From positions 22,326,501-22,390,500 of the forward strand of contig NC_068561.1 of NCBI RefSeq assembly GCF_022201045.2: DNA of 64,000 bases, in the 5' to 3' direction. The stretch is from Citrus sinensis. Taxonomy: Eukaryota; Streptophyta; Magnoliopsida; Sapindales; Rutaceae. The first letter of the stretch is position 1. Every line of letters starts with the position of its first letter. The notes under the pieces are model-generated. The model had not been told where the DNA came from. It ran no database searches and worked only from the letters and a program-made list of their open reading frames with translations. The position numbers and the translations under genes were made by a program. Below, piece by piece: positions 42,049 through 53,700 of this stretch.

Positions 42049-43848
42049 AAATGACTCATTCAGCTGCATGCTGGATAACCCCTTTTCAATTTAAGCCCTT
42101 TTTTTGTTCAGTTTTTATTGACTCGAGGAAAACAGAAGAATACTATAGCACATGTCTATTTCACTAGTATTTTTAGATTTGCTCTGGTGCAAGAAATTCT
42201 GACAAGTAGACAGAGTATATAATATCCAGATGCATTTGCTGTTCCAGTATTCATTTTTTTTTTCAGATTTTATTTTAAATTGTATTACCCAAGTTTTAGT
42301 TTTTCATATGTCTGTATCTCATGATAAGATTACCTGAATCATAAAAAACTGCTTGGATTCAATCTCCATTATTGAAGCATCCATTTGTGATGACCCTTTA
42401 AATCTATCCAAGATTAATCAATTTAAGCACCTACAAGATCGGATTCTATCAAGCCTATAAAGGAGTAGATGAATCAATCAACGGGACCTGTATAACACGT
42501 GCTGTAGTACTTCAGCGGAAGCTTAATCCACAGCTGGTAATGGCAGCAACATCTTTCCGCTACAAGAATTCTTCACGTTACAAGGATTCCATTAGGCTAC
42601 AGCTACACAAAACTTGATGACCTACTTATCAAGATATAGCACTCATTTATAGCATTTTTCATCAGCTATTTTACTTACAGAACAGATTTTTCAACTGAAT
42701 TTAACAAACTAATTTCAAGTGGGCCCACCACAGCGCCACCTCAGCGGAAACATGTTTGCCCTTTTAACAGCCAAATAACTAACTACTGAAAAAGCTTGAA
42801 TCAATCCTTTTTAGCAACTCTGATTTCTCATACTGATCCTGTAAGAATAATTTTCAATCACGTGCCTTGAAAATATTTTGATGGAAAATTATTGACTATT
42901 CCTTTGTCTCTTTGGCACAAAAGAATTGATCATTATCAATTCTTTTGTGGGAATGTGTAGTCCTCATTATCAATTTTCGAAAACCATGCTAAACGTTTTA
43001 AGGATATCGAAATATTAGAAAATTGATGGTAAATATGCAAGGATGTCGCTGTTCAAAACTGATATTTGATGATTGATGTGCTCTTAATTTATATATTATT
43101 TTAATATTTTCCTAACTTAATTTTATGTTAAAATTTATTTTATTATGTTAATTTTTATCTTAATTTTCTTATTTTGTTAGTGTAGGTGTGTCTTGGGAAT
43201 AAGAAGAAATTAATTGGAGCTTAAAGAATAATGAAGTACAAAAAATTAATAACTTATGGAAACAAATATTTGATTGCCAATTTTGCCAAACACATGAGAA
43301 GTCAAACCGTAAGCATGAATTTAAAAGAAGAAAAAAAGGGGAATGACTTCCAAGTTTAAGTTATTCAAGTGGAGTGCACTAAGGGATTAATTGATAAATT
43401 AAAATGGCAAGCATGTGATGGGCTTTTTGGACAAATCCTTATTGCCTTAGCAATTATAAAGTTGTTTTGATTTAAGGATTGACCATACCAAACAAACGCT
43501 TGGAGGACAGATTATTATATAAAGAGAGGAAAAACTGAGAACAAAAGAATTCAAAAGAGAAGCAACCGTAGAATTTTATCCAGAGAGAAGCCGAGATTAA
43601 TTCTTGAGTTTTGCAATATTTTTAAGCTAAGCCAACGTTCCAGGAACAATAGGAATTGATTGTTCCTTGGTGAAATTCAAAGAACAGAAACAAGAGATTC
43701 TTCATTCAGGAACAAATAAAACAAGTAACGAGTCTTTAGAATCAAATTATGTCTGCATACATTTGTATCAACAAAGTGTCATCATGATGTGGTGCCATGG
43801 TTCCGGTGCTCCTTTTGTAATCAAACATTCTGGTCTTGCCTTTGCATT
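42049..43848. other. Spacer NAC 2 to F-box copy C
   Basis: Matches 32354-34130 closely. It has about 48 extra bases near 42482-42530 relative to unit B and the same hairpin at 42916-42949. No gene seen. Confidence 0.65.
42916..42949. repeat. Perfect 15-bp inverted repeat, unit C
   Basis: Same hairpin as 33174-33207, with both arms unchanged. Confidence 0.85.
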
Positions 43849-45060
43849 TCACCTCTCATAGAACCACTTCTTTTGGAGCTGCAGGAATACACTCCGCTTC
43901 CTCTTCCCCAATCTAATGCCCCCTTCAACCCTCGGAGTTAAACGAAATCCTTCATTGTATAAAACTAAGCTCTCTGAAAAGTTCACCATATCTAGTGTAA
44001 CTTCATTATCACCAATCTCGAGATGTTTAAAAGCCAGTTCATTAAGGTCATAAGAAACCAGCTCTCCACTAATCACTAACATTCCAAAGTCACTATTGTT
44101 GACAATGCCTAATGGCCTTACAATTCTTTCCTCTGGCACAATCGAGTATTGTTTAGTCCAAGACTCCACCATGCCATACTCCCTCATCACCCAAATGTAA
44201 CAACCCTCGATTAGTCTAAGATTGCTGATGCTGCAAACAATCAGGGCAAGTGATTCTCTTCACACGGCCACAGAAACTTGAGGTGTTTCTCCTTCGCCAT
44301 CTTCATGATACATTGGAAGCATTATCTCTCCAAACTTCTCAGAATCAAAATCAAACAACAGGACAACATTTGCAGAGGATTCTTCTCCGGTTTAGAGGCA
44401 AAAAAATGGACAGCTCCATTGAGAAATGCTGATGAAAATTTATCATTTGCATAGTATCCAGCATTATTTCCAATTGTTCTCCATGAATTCGTTGCTAGTG
44501 AATACACCTCAACTCTTGGTGGTTTTTTTTCAACATATAACGGCATATAAACATCTCCAAAATGCATTATCCTTACAATCCGGTAGTCATTACTCTGGTA
44601 GTGAAATCCAAACCCAATAGAGAAATAAGTTCCACGATCTGTAAAATTGCGAGCAAGAACGCCTGAGGATCTTGAGTTTCCAAATTGAGGGATTCCATAA
44701 GTAAATTGTTCAACCAAAAAACTGATACGAATCAGTCAAACAAATCAACCCATTGAGAGAACCTACTACTTTGATGTAGTTGGTCTCAGACCTAAACGCG
44801 ACTCCGAAACTTGAATGCTCAACATAACTTTTGTTTTGCAATATGGAGAAGAAATTCTTGCCTGAAGGCCCCAACTTGTGATGCAAAATATGCCCATTAA
44901 TGTTGTTATGGAGATTAAGGTGTGTGGAAATGAAATCAGGCTCGATAATAAAAGAACACCATGCTTTGGAAACACACCTACATCTAATAAGCTCCCGGAC
45001 TGGTAATAGAGAAAGAATACGATGTAGAATTTCAACTGGAAGATGATGAATTGATGACAT
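43849..45060 (-). pseudogene. F-box protein, copy C (has F-box, but frame broken)
   Basis: CPR1/CPR30-like F-box gene and the fullest of the three copies. It starts at 45060 with the F-box: MSSIHHLPVEILHRILSLLP, then VRELIRCRCVSKAWCSFI. The next part (VVGSLNGLICL) is followed by a frame change near 44710-44717. The F-box-associated part (MHFGDVYMPLYVEKKPPRVE) follows. It shares with copy B the one-base deletion (near 44393). It also has an in-frame TGA where A and B read TTA (GTGTGAAGAG near 44258). The C-terminus to 43849 is open. F-box proteins are SCF ligase substrate adaptors; with at least three defects this copy is unlikely to make a full-length one. Confidence 0.85.
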
Positions 45061-45319
45061 TTAAACAGTGACTTACCAGATAACGCAACACATCTTATCG
45101 GCCAAGTGCAGAGATTATCGTTCAGCCTGATCTTGATGGCAAGATGATTGAAGGTTGAAGTCAAGAGCGATTAAAAAGTTCAAGCAATGACTTGTCAATG
45201 TATAAACACAGCTTTGCTAAAACTTTTTAAGAGAGGTTTCTTTTGAGAAAATGGCCTAATACTTTTGTGCAACATTTTCAAAGTGAGCCACGTTCCACAA
45301 GCAATAAAAGTTGGCCCAC

Positions 45320-45861
45320 TGTCACGGGCTCGCTTGGCACTCAAGGTGGATACACTTAGAAGTGGGGGTTAACTTAGAGATTGGGCCACCAAGACAACTA
45401 ACTAGCTGGGGTGCACTTAGCAAAACCCCCACCAAGGCCCAAAATCCACCAAGGCCCAAAGGTCTAGAACTCTCCACATATTATCCATTCACTAGAACTT
45501 TCTAGGACTCACCACTTGGGTCCCTTAGTATTTTGCCACTTGTAATAAAATTCTCTAGAATTAGGCATTCCACCCCCTATAAATATGGGTGAGCAACCAT
45601 CATTCACACAACCACCAACACACCCACACAACACACCTAGCACACTAGCTCTCAAGCTCTCTTGTACAAACACTCTTGTAATTATTCAAAGTGTAATACA
45701 ATCATCTTTGGCCATTCCACTCTTACTTCCCTTAACATTTTCTCTAAGTGTGTGTGCTTGGCTTGTTTAGGGAGTAATCTAGGCTTACTTGGCGACTCAC
45801 ACGCTAAGGTCGCTCAAGTGCCGCACGGGAACTTGCTGCGCAAAACTATCACCCCGTGACA
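45320..45861. mobile_element. Probable solo LTR (542 bp)
   Basis: Starts TGTCACGGG and ends CCCGTGACA, a 9-bp terminal inverted repeat of TG...CA form. A TATA box (TATAAATA, 45578-45585) sits mid-element as in LTR promoters. It is flanked by CCAC on both sides, one base short of the usual 5-bp duplication. No primer-binding site or coding sequence follows. Confidence 0.65.
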
Positions 45862-46404
45862 CCACGCTGAGAAATGGAAAAGAACCAAAATATTCTTGAT
45901 CAAGAAGAGATCAGAAAAAGAATTGCACACACCTATGATTGATGGCGATGGGCATCTCAAGGTCTAGATTTGCATTAAAAAATAGAAACTTTGCAAGACC
46001 GGACCACCACCTCCAATATATATATGAATATAATCACCTGCCATCTTTTAAACAAGCTGCAAGCTTTACTGAAAATCCATCTTATCAGACAACACATCTT
46101 GACTTCTCGCTGTCATCAGGACCTTACATTACGTCCCTTGTGATCTTCTCTAAAAGGAATTCCTGTTGTTGCCTCAAACTCTAGAACAGATCAAGACTCG
46201 CTCAAATGTTTTCTAAGACTACTACAAGGATTTCTAAAATTACAAGGATCTTCTTTCCCTTCCTCAGTGGATCCCATAAACGTCTACCTCTTCCTGATTA
46301 ATCCTCACAAAATGTAAGACCTAATCCATCTATATGCTTCTCCTGTAATCGATCACAAAAATAAATTAACCGACTAACCGAACCAATTAATTTAAAGAAA
46401 CAGT

Positions 46405-46480
46405 TCTCACACTGAATGGGACTTCAGTACTTGAATGCCCAACACAAGTCTTGGGATACAATATGGAGAAGAAATTTTAG
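46405..46480 (-). pseudogene. Small F-box gene fragment
   Basis: ACTTGAATGCCCAACACAAG and CAATATGGAGAAGAAATT match the segment at about 44808-44860 of F-box copy C. It is a short, decayed remnant of a further copy. Confidence 0.55.
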
Positions 46481-47764
46481 TGGTTTGCTATGCTAACACA
46501 TGTATCTGGTCAGATACATTACTGGCAATGAACATGAATGTTAGACTTTTTTTTTTTTTTTCACTTAAGAATGGCTTAATGATAACAAAGCGTTTTGGTC
46601 TTACCCGAGAATACTATTTTCAATAATGTTTGAACTATCTCTCTCTTTTTTTAAAAAAAAAAAAATTAAATATTATCTCACGATATGATCATTTAAAACC
46701 ATTTCCTAAGAGTTTGACTATTGACACCCCTTCATTAATTTCATAAAATCCCTATTATATTACAATTACATTTAAGAACAAATATAAATAGAATTAAACC
46801 ATTTATATTTTCTTTTTCTCTTCAATTTTATTTTCTTTACACAATATACTTTTTTTATTATCATAAAAATAATCTGAATTTAAGAAGTAATCTTCTAAGC
46901 CAAAACAAAATTTTGTAATTAAACATAACAACTTAATTAAGATACAACACAATGAAAAAATAAATTAAGTAAAATTTATCTCATTACAAATAATTTTTTA
47001 AGAATTCTCAAACTAATTGCTAAATCCAAAATTTATAAGTAAAATAAAATCATATTAGACTCATAATATATGCATTATTTTCTAAGTATAATGTTCTTAT
47101 TTTTTTAAAAAAAATTTTTCTTTAGAAATTAAATAGCAAAAAAAATTTAAAGAAAAAAATATAAATATTAAGAATAAAAGAGTGAGAAAATTATTAAAAA
47201 CTGAAAAATTCATATTTATTTTAAAAATATATATTTTTGGCATTAAATGGGATATAATTAAAAAAGGAATTTTAATAAAATTTTCGAGGGGTGCTAATTG
47301 ATGTCATCCTTAACATGGAAACCAAATTTAAGCAAATTCAGATTGAATCAGACGCATTTTTCAGATAAATAAATTTAGAGCAAAGAAATGTTATCATATA
47401 ATTATATATTTTGCGTGGGCCCGCCCAAAAAGCCAGCAATGGTTAAGCGTATGGTGGCCTGGTAACGGCAGATTTACGCGTACCGTTTTCGAAATTGAAT
47501 TTCCAATAGGGCGAGAAAGAAAGGCGCGCTTCTGTGATGATAACATTACATGCAAAAGCTAATATAGCAACGCCATTAGACCCGCGCAGCAGTTTAAAAA
47601 AGAAGAAAAAAAATTCTAAAGGCGGTTATTCCATCATCCAGGGTAGAAAAGATTAAAACGGTGAAGGTAAGTCAACCGTTCGGCCGCTTTCACCAAAGAC
47701 CTAAAACTAAAGCTCTAAACTCCATTACCAGCTTGGAGCTGGAAACTGAGTGTTTTCAAAGGTT

Positions 47765-50700
47765 TTACCACCCACCGTCAGAACTTCTCTTGGAACCACC
47801 ACCTCCCCACCCTGAATCTTTGTCAGCACCACCACTTGAATGTCCCCAGCCACCATTGTCACCATCACTGGCTCCACCCCAACCACTGCTGCCACCACCT
47901 CCACTACTGCCCCAACCACCTGGGAAAGCTTCCCTGCCTGCTGGATTTTGAGCTTTGGCACCTGGAAAATTGCCCCAACTATCATCCCCTGACTTGTTAG
48001 CCGAATCCCATTTAGGAGTATCATAGCTAGAATCCTGCCTCTCACTGTTAGAGCTATTTCCTCTGTTGCTGTTATATGAACCTCGACCACGTCCACGTCC
48101 CCCATATGGCCGGGGTAGTCCACTTGGATGCCCATCTCGACCACCACCATTTCTGTAATCATTTCGGCCTATAAATCCAAGACAAAGCAATCGGTAAGTT
48201 CGAAATGGTAAGCACAAGTAGAAAACAATCTAAAAAGAGATGATTCCAGAGTTTTGAGACATTATAGATGTGTTTGAACTCCCTAGGCAGAGCTGTTTCA
48301 TGTCTTATATCAAACAAATTAAATTATACACCATCACAAGAGCAGTCATTATTCATTACTAATTGCATATCTTAAGTTTAAATGAGCACGTTACCTGTTC
48401 TTGAACCTGGAGTAGAAGATCGATCTCTATTCCAGCCATCATTTGTTGAACCGCCCCAGCCACTACCCGCAGATGCCGTAGAGCCCCCATTCGCAGGGCT
48501 TCTCATTGGTACCATAGCAGCAACTGATCTGATTGATGGTGCTGAGTCACCCTGAGGATCATCAATATGCCTCTGAAAGTATGCCACAAGCCGATCAATG
48601 TCCTCAAACATCCTTTTCCGAAACTTAAATCCCTTGGGATACAGACCAATATACTCATGGTGGGGATTTGTGCTTCGTATATATGTTAGAATGAATGTAC
48701 CCGGATGTTCATGGGAAATGCCAAAACCATAAACTATCCTTGTGGGAAACTCTGCTTTCTCAATCCTTAGAAGCTCATCGACCTCTGCTTTAGAGCCTTT
48801 CCTGAACTTGCGGTAGCTAAGCATTGCCTTAAGGTGGGACACTAAGGGATCAATATATCGATCCACTACCTACATTCAATAGGAAATGGAAGCAGGTATA
48901 TCAGCTTTCACTTCATTTGTGAACTTCAGATATCAAAAGGCACATTCGCATACCCACACGTAGAAATTGCATTCCATTCCAATCAAATATGTGGCTTGTT
49001 TCAGCCATCACTACTAAATCCTTTAGCAGATTTAATCATTCCGCAATAAACAAATTATCTAATATGTAGTGTTAACTCCAAATACCTCTCATCTATTTTT
49101 ATTAGTTACTCTAGCAATGACCACCAAAAACAGAGCAACCATCAAATAGATATTCAAAAAAGAAGCATGACTGACCTCATCCAAGTCCTCAAAAGTGTCC
49201 TCCCCAATTTTCAATGTTTTCCCAATACCAACCAAGCTTTTGATGTCCTTATGATCCTTTCCTCCTTCAATTATGTCTTTGTGGGCATACACTCCGTCAT
49301 AGACTTTGAGAGTTAAAGTTAAATAAGAAGGTCCACGAGAACTAGGACGGATGATACTTTCACCAGGTTCTTTGGCAGATAATAACTGTTCAACACAACA
49401 AAAGAGAGTTAAAACGTGTTGAGAAATTTAATAAAAGAAAAATATGAAAACCAAGCTCAGAGAGCATTTCCCCTCTTAATCTTGATGAAATTGCATGAAA
49501 GAACAACATCATTGTGGTATTGAAGCGTCTGTAAAGATGTGGAGAAGATATCCTCTCTTAAAAATTTAACAATCCCGTCCAGGTCCAGGACACTCAAACT
49601 GGTGCTCACAGAAGGGGGAAAAAACACACACACTGATAATTACAGATTAACGGAAGTTGACTGGCTTAAATATATTTGAGGGCATCATGAACCTTTTCAC
49701 AGACTTGCATGAGCAATTTATTCACTTTCTAAAGTTTCTTTTAACATCTAAACAAATATAAGATACAATTCAGCATGAATACACAAACAAACTCACATAT
49801 AATCGGTGCAGTCGAGAGAGTGAAGAGAGGGGGGGGGGGCGCGGAACTCATACATAATCAGGTCCTCACATCTGCATATTTTGACAATTGCTGTGTCCAA
49901 AGCCCCTTTTGGCATTTTAATTCCTACAGATCATGGGTTTAATCTCCTCAAGGATCTTAAGAGTTTCTGTTTCCAGAGAGGCCCCCAGGCTCTCATGGTA
50001 TCTCATTCAACAAATAATTGTTTCTCCTAGTCAACAAAAACTTTTATAAAAGGTATACAAATATGCAAAACACATATGAACAGATTCAGCCAAAAATCCC
50101 CACACGACAGACAACACATACCTAAAGCCATATTTCACAGTAAATTTATGAAGCAGCTTCATAGTGAATAGAGCAAATATTAAATCTTTATATTTTGTAC
50201 TACAAAAAGAATTGCATTACCAGTGAAAAAATTTTGGATTCAACTCATGCACCACAATAGAACAAAATTCAAAATATAGGTCATGGCATGATCAACATCG
50301 CACCTTCATTGCTTCATCGGCTGTTACATTCTGGAAGCAGGGATGAACAATCAGCCGCTCCTTAAAATGTTTCTTTGCGAGCTCCTTCTCTTTGCGAGCT
50401 TTTTCTTGCTCACTTTGACGACTGCTCCTCTCTTCATGGTAGTAAGGATCAAGGTTTTGACAATGTTGGTACCGGTTATTTCTCATCTCGCTCTCCCTAC
50501 AAACCAAGAACACCTGGTACCTGTTCTTCTGAATTGATTTAATCTTGCAGGTGAGAATGTCACCTTCATGAAGCTTGTCAGACAACTCAGAATCCCTCCA
50601 ATCATCTGAATAGTCTTCCTTCATAAGCATTCCTGCCAATCCTGATTCAAGTACACATATTGCTCTTTGACCTTGCACCCTGCGGACCGTGGCTTGCACA

Positions 50701-53700
50701 ACCCTCCCTTCAGCAAGTGTATCTTCAGTTTCACCAGAAATCATATAAAACTCCTCATCCTGACTTGGTTCTTTATATTGATTGCGCCAATCCTGGAAAC
50801 CATGTATTAGTTCCCTTCTTATAAGATACAATGTCTCTCTCTTGTTCTCACGCTTTTTCTCTTTAATGTGTCTGTCCAGAAGATAGGTTTTCAATAAATC
50901 AGGCCGGTCTCTCACATGTTCTATAGCCATCTCCAATGCATCTTCATCATCATTCAGGTCACCTTCAATGTCCCTATTATATACCTCCTTGGCCAACTCT
51001 TGCGCAAGACCATAAGATTCTGGATGTATTCTTGTATCATCCAACAAGTCAATGAACTGACTGCTGCTAGCAGCCTGCCCGCTCCTCCGAACACGCAGAA
51101 AGCCAACTGCATTCACAAACACCTTTTTGCCAAGCCCGTGAGCGGTTACAAAGTCCTTACGAGTAAAAATTGCTCCAGCTCTCACTAGGGATCTCTGTAA
51201 AGATGCTGCCTTTCTGGGGCCAAGGCCAGATATGAATTGCAAAGGAGCAAATTGCCATTCACGGTGTATAGCCAAATTAATGTCCAAACCAACCTGGTTT
51301 GTAACATCCACCATAACCTGTTCAATCATTCCATACTTCTCATCTGGAGTGAGAAAATTCTCCAAGGGACAAAGCTTCCAAGATAAGATCTCCCTCCCAG
51401 GTCCACATAATGTTGCAACCATTGCCAACGGATTTTGCAGATAACGCCCAAGCGCAACAGCACGCTTAACATTGCCTGACAACACAAGGGAAAGCAGTGT
51501 CAATTAAAAGAGACCTTGAAAAGCATACAGAATTGAGGACAGAAACAAACAAACCTTTCTGCCCAGGTAGCTGGTCAGATGAAATTCGAGAATTTTCATA
51601 AAGGCGTGGCAAAGATTCATCCCCATATACAATGCTTAACTCATCCATCTCATGCCCAACATCTCTTGGATGTTCCTCCACCATCTTGAAAATGATCTGA
51701 TAAAAAGAAGAGTGAAATAAATAAGCAAACTATGAAAAAATTGATATTTTTCAACATCCTCCCACCAACACAAGAAAAAAAAAAACACTAAAATAATCTG
51801 AGATATGTGACTGTGACCTTACAATGTCTAAAAGATACTTCACCCAACTAGAACCACCGATCTACCACAACATTGAACTAATTGCATTTTCGAGTATTAT
51901 AATATTCAATGGAACATTTGTAGGCATCAAGTTCCATGAACAGGATAAGACATAACATCTCAAAGAAAACCAACAGACCCAGTGAGAGTTCAGACATCGC
52001 GAGGATAGAACTCAATGCTTACCTCATAAATATCATCTTTCAGTGAGGTGCAAGACAAGTTCACAGCTCCTAGGACAACAACATGAGGTTGATGGTCCAT
52101 CATAAACTTCAATAGACGTTCCTGGTCATTTTTCTTACTCTGCTGATCACGTACATTTTGAGACCGTAAAGTGAGACATCCAGTAAAAAGCACATCTACC
52201 ACCTCCCCTGACGAATCCAACATAACGAAAGTGGTTTCTGGTTTTCCAGGGCCCCAACAGCAAGCCAATACTCTTGGAGCAGCTTCCTCATCTGGTGTAA
52301 TATCATTATCCTTACGTTGGTAAGGACCAACAGAAACTTTATTCCACAAGGCTTTTCCATATTCCATGAGTAACCAGCTTTTAGCTCTACCACTCATCAA
52401 TGATCTTGCTTCTTTCACCATTGAAGGCAAAAGAAAATTATCAAGAGCATCCTTCAGAATCAATTCTCTCTGATCATTCCATAATTGAGCAGATTTGCTG
52501 ACACCATCACTAAGATAATGCTCCTTGCAGTCACTGAACAACTTGTTCAGAGAATCTTCAGGCAACTTAATAGTCACTTGGAGAAGTTTCTCCTCTTCAG
52601 CCTTCTGGATTAGGAGCCATTGTGCATCCTCAAATTTTCTCAAGGGTTTTTCTCGCAGCCATTTCACCCCTGCAAACTGATGGAAAGAATCAATTGCTGA
52701 ATCTCCATCAGGAGTTGGACATGTTGACACCACAGCATTATCCATAAAAATACTACGAACGTATTTCCTGACACACGGCTCACAGCTTATTTCGACAGCA
52801 GCCTGAAATAGTCAACAATAATTTGCAGAAAATCAGAAAATGACCAGATAATCACAAACCACAATGCGAAACTATTGAACTCACAAATATGACCAAAAAG
52901 AAAATCAAGAAGGCATACCATGTGCCTAGCCCCTTGAAGAACAGCTTGAGAAGAATTAAACATTGCACATTTGAAGTTTGAAGCCATCTCCTCAGGTGTT
53001 TCCTTAGGATCCTCCAATTCATCACCCTAAAGTCAACAAAAGAAAGAATATTATTCCCTTGTTCAACAAAACAGCAAGAAGTGAAGCAGGCTTACCATCT
53101 TTTCTAAGGATAACTGCAATCCAAGTTGCTCTGAGCTGTAACCAAACTTGCTCGCAACCTCCCACAGACCAGCTTTACTGCAACTACTATATTTTGTGCT
53201 TCTCTTAGGCCTCTTATACTGACCTTCGTCAACACCAACCTCACCCGGAGGGAAATGCAAATTAAACTTTAAGTCAACATCATCCACCTCTCTTTCTGTT
53301 TCTGCAGCCTCGAGAGACTTAGAAATCGAATCAAAAAGTTGTTGATTTAAAGCTAACCTTGTTTCATCATATATCCGGCGCGACTCTTCTTCATAACGCT
53401 TCTTATAATATGATTGAAGAGCACTCTTTCGCTTCTGAAGAAGCAACCACTTTTTGTCTAAATCATGGATTGCCCAGAGAACCTAAAGAGAAGCAAATTA
53501 GCTGTTGTTATCTAAATTTACATTTTTTCCTTAATTCACAAAACTTTTCAGCACATCCCAAGTTTTTAATTGATCCAAGACAAGGAAATTTACCTTATGC
53601 CATTTCATCGTAGGTGTTCTCTCAAAGTCATCATTGTTATCATTATTAACTTCATTTTGCTCAAGATCTTTCAAAAGGCTCAAGCATTCCTCCTTTCGAT

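Larger units (their letters stand above)
45061..47764. other. Spacer F-box copy C to SPT6
   Basis: Contains a probable solo LTR (45320-45861), a small F-box relic near 46405-46480 and, from about 46640 to 47400, very AT-rich sequence. I see no intact gene. Confidence 0.65.

Noticed and set aside
47661-47951. Proline-rich open frame on the plus strand
   Set aside because: It is the antisense of the glycine/tryptophan-rich SPT6 tail.
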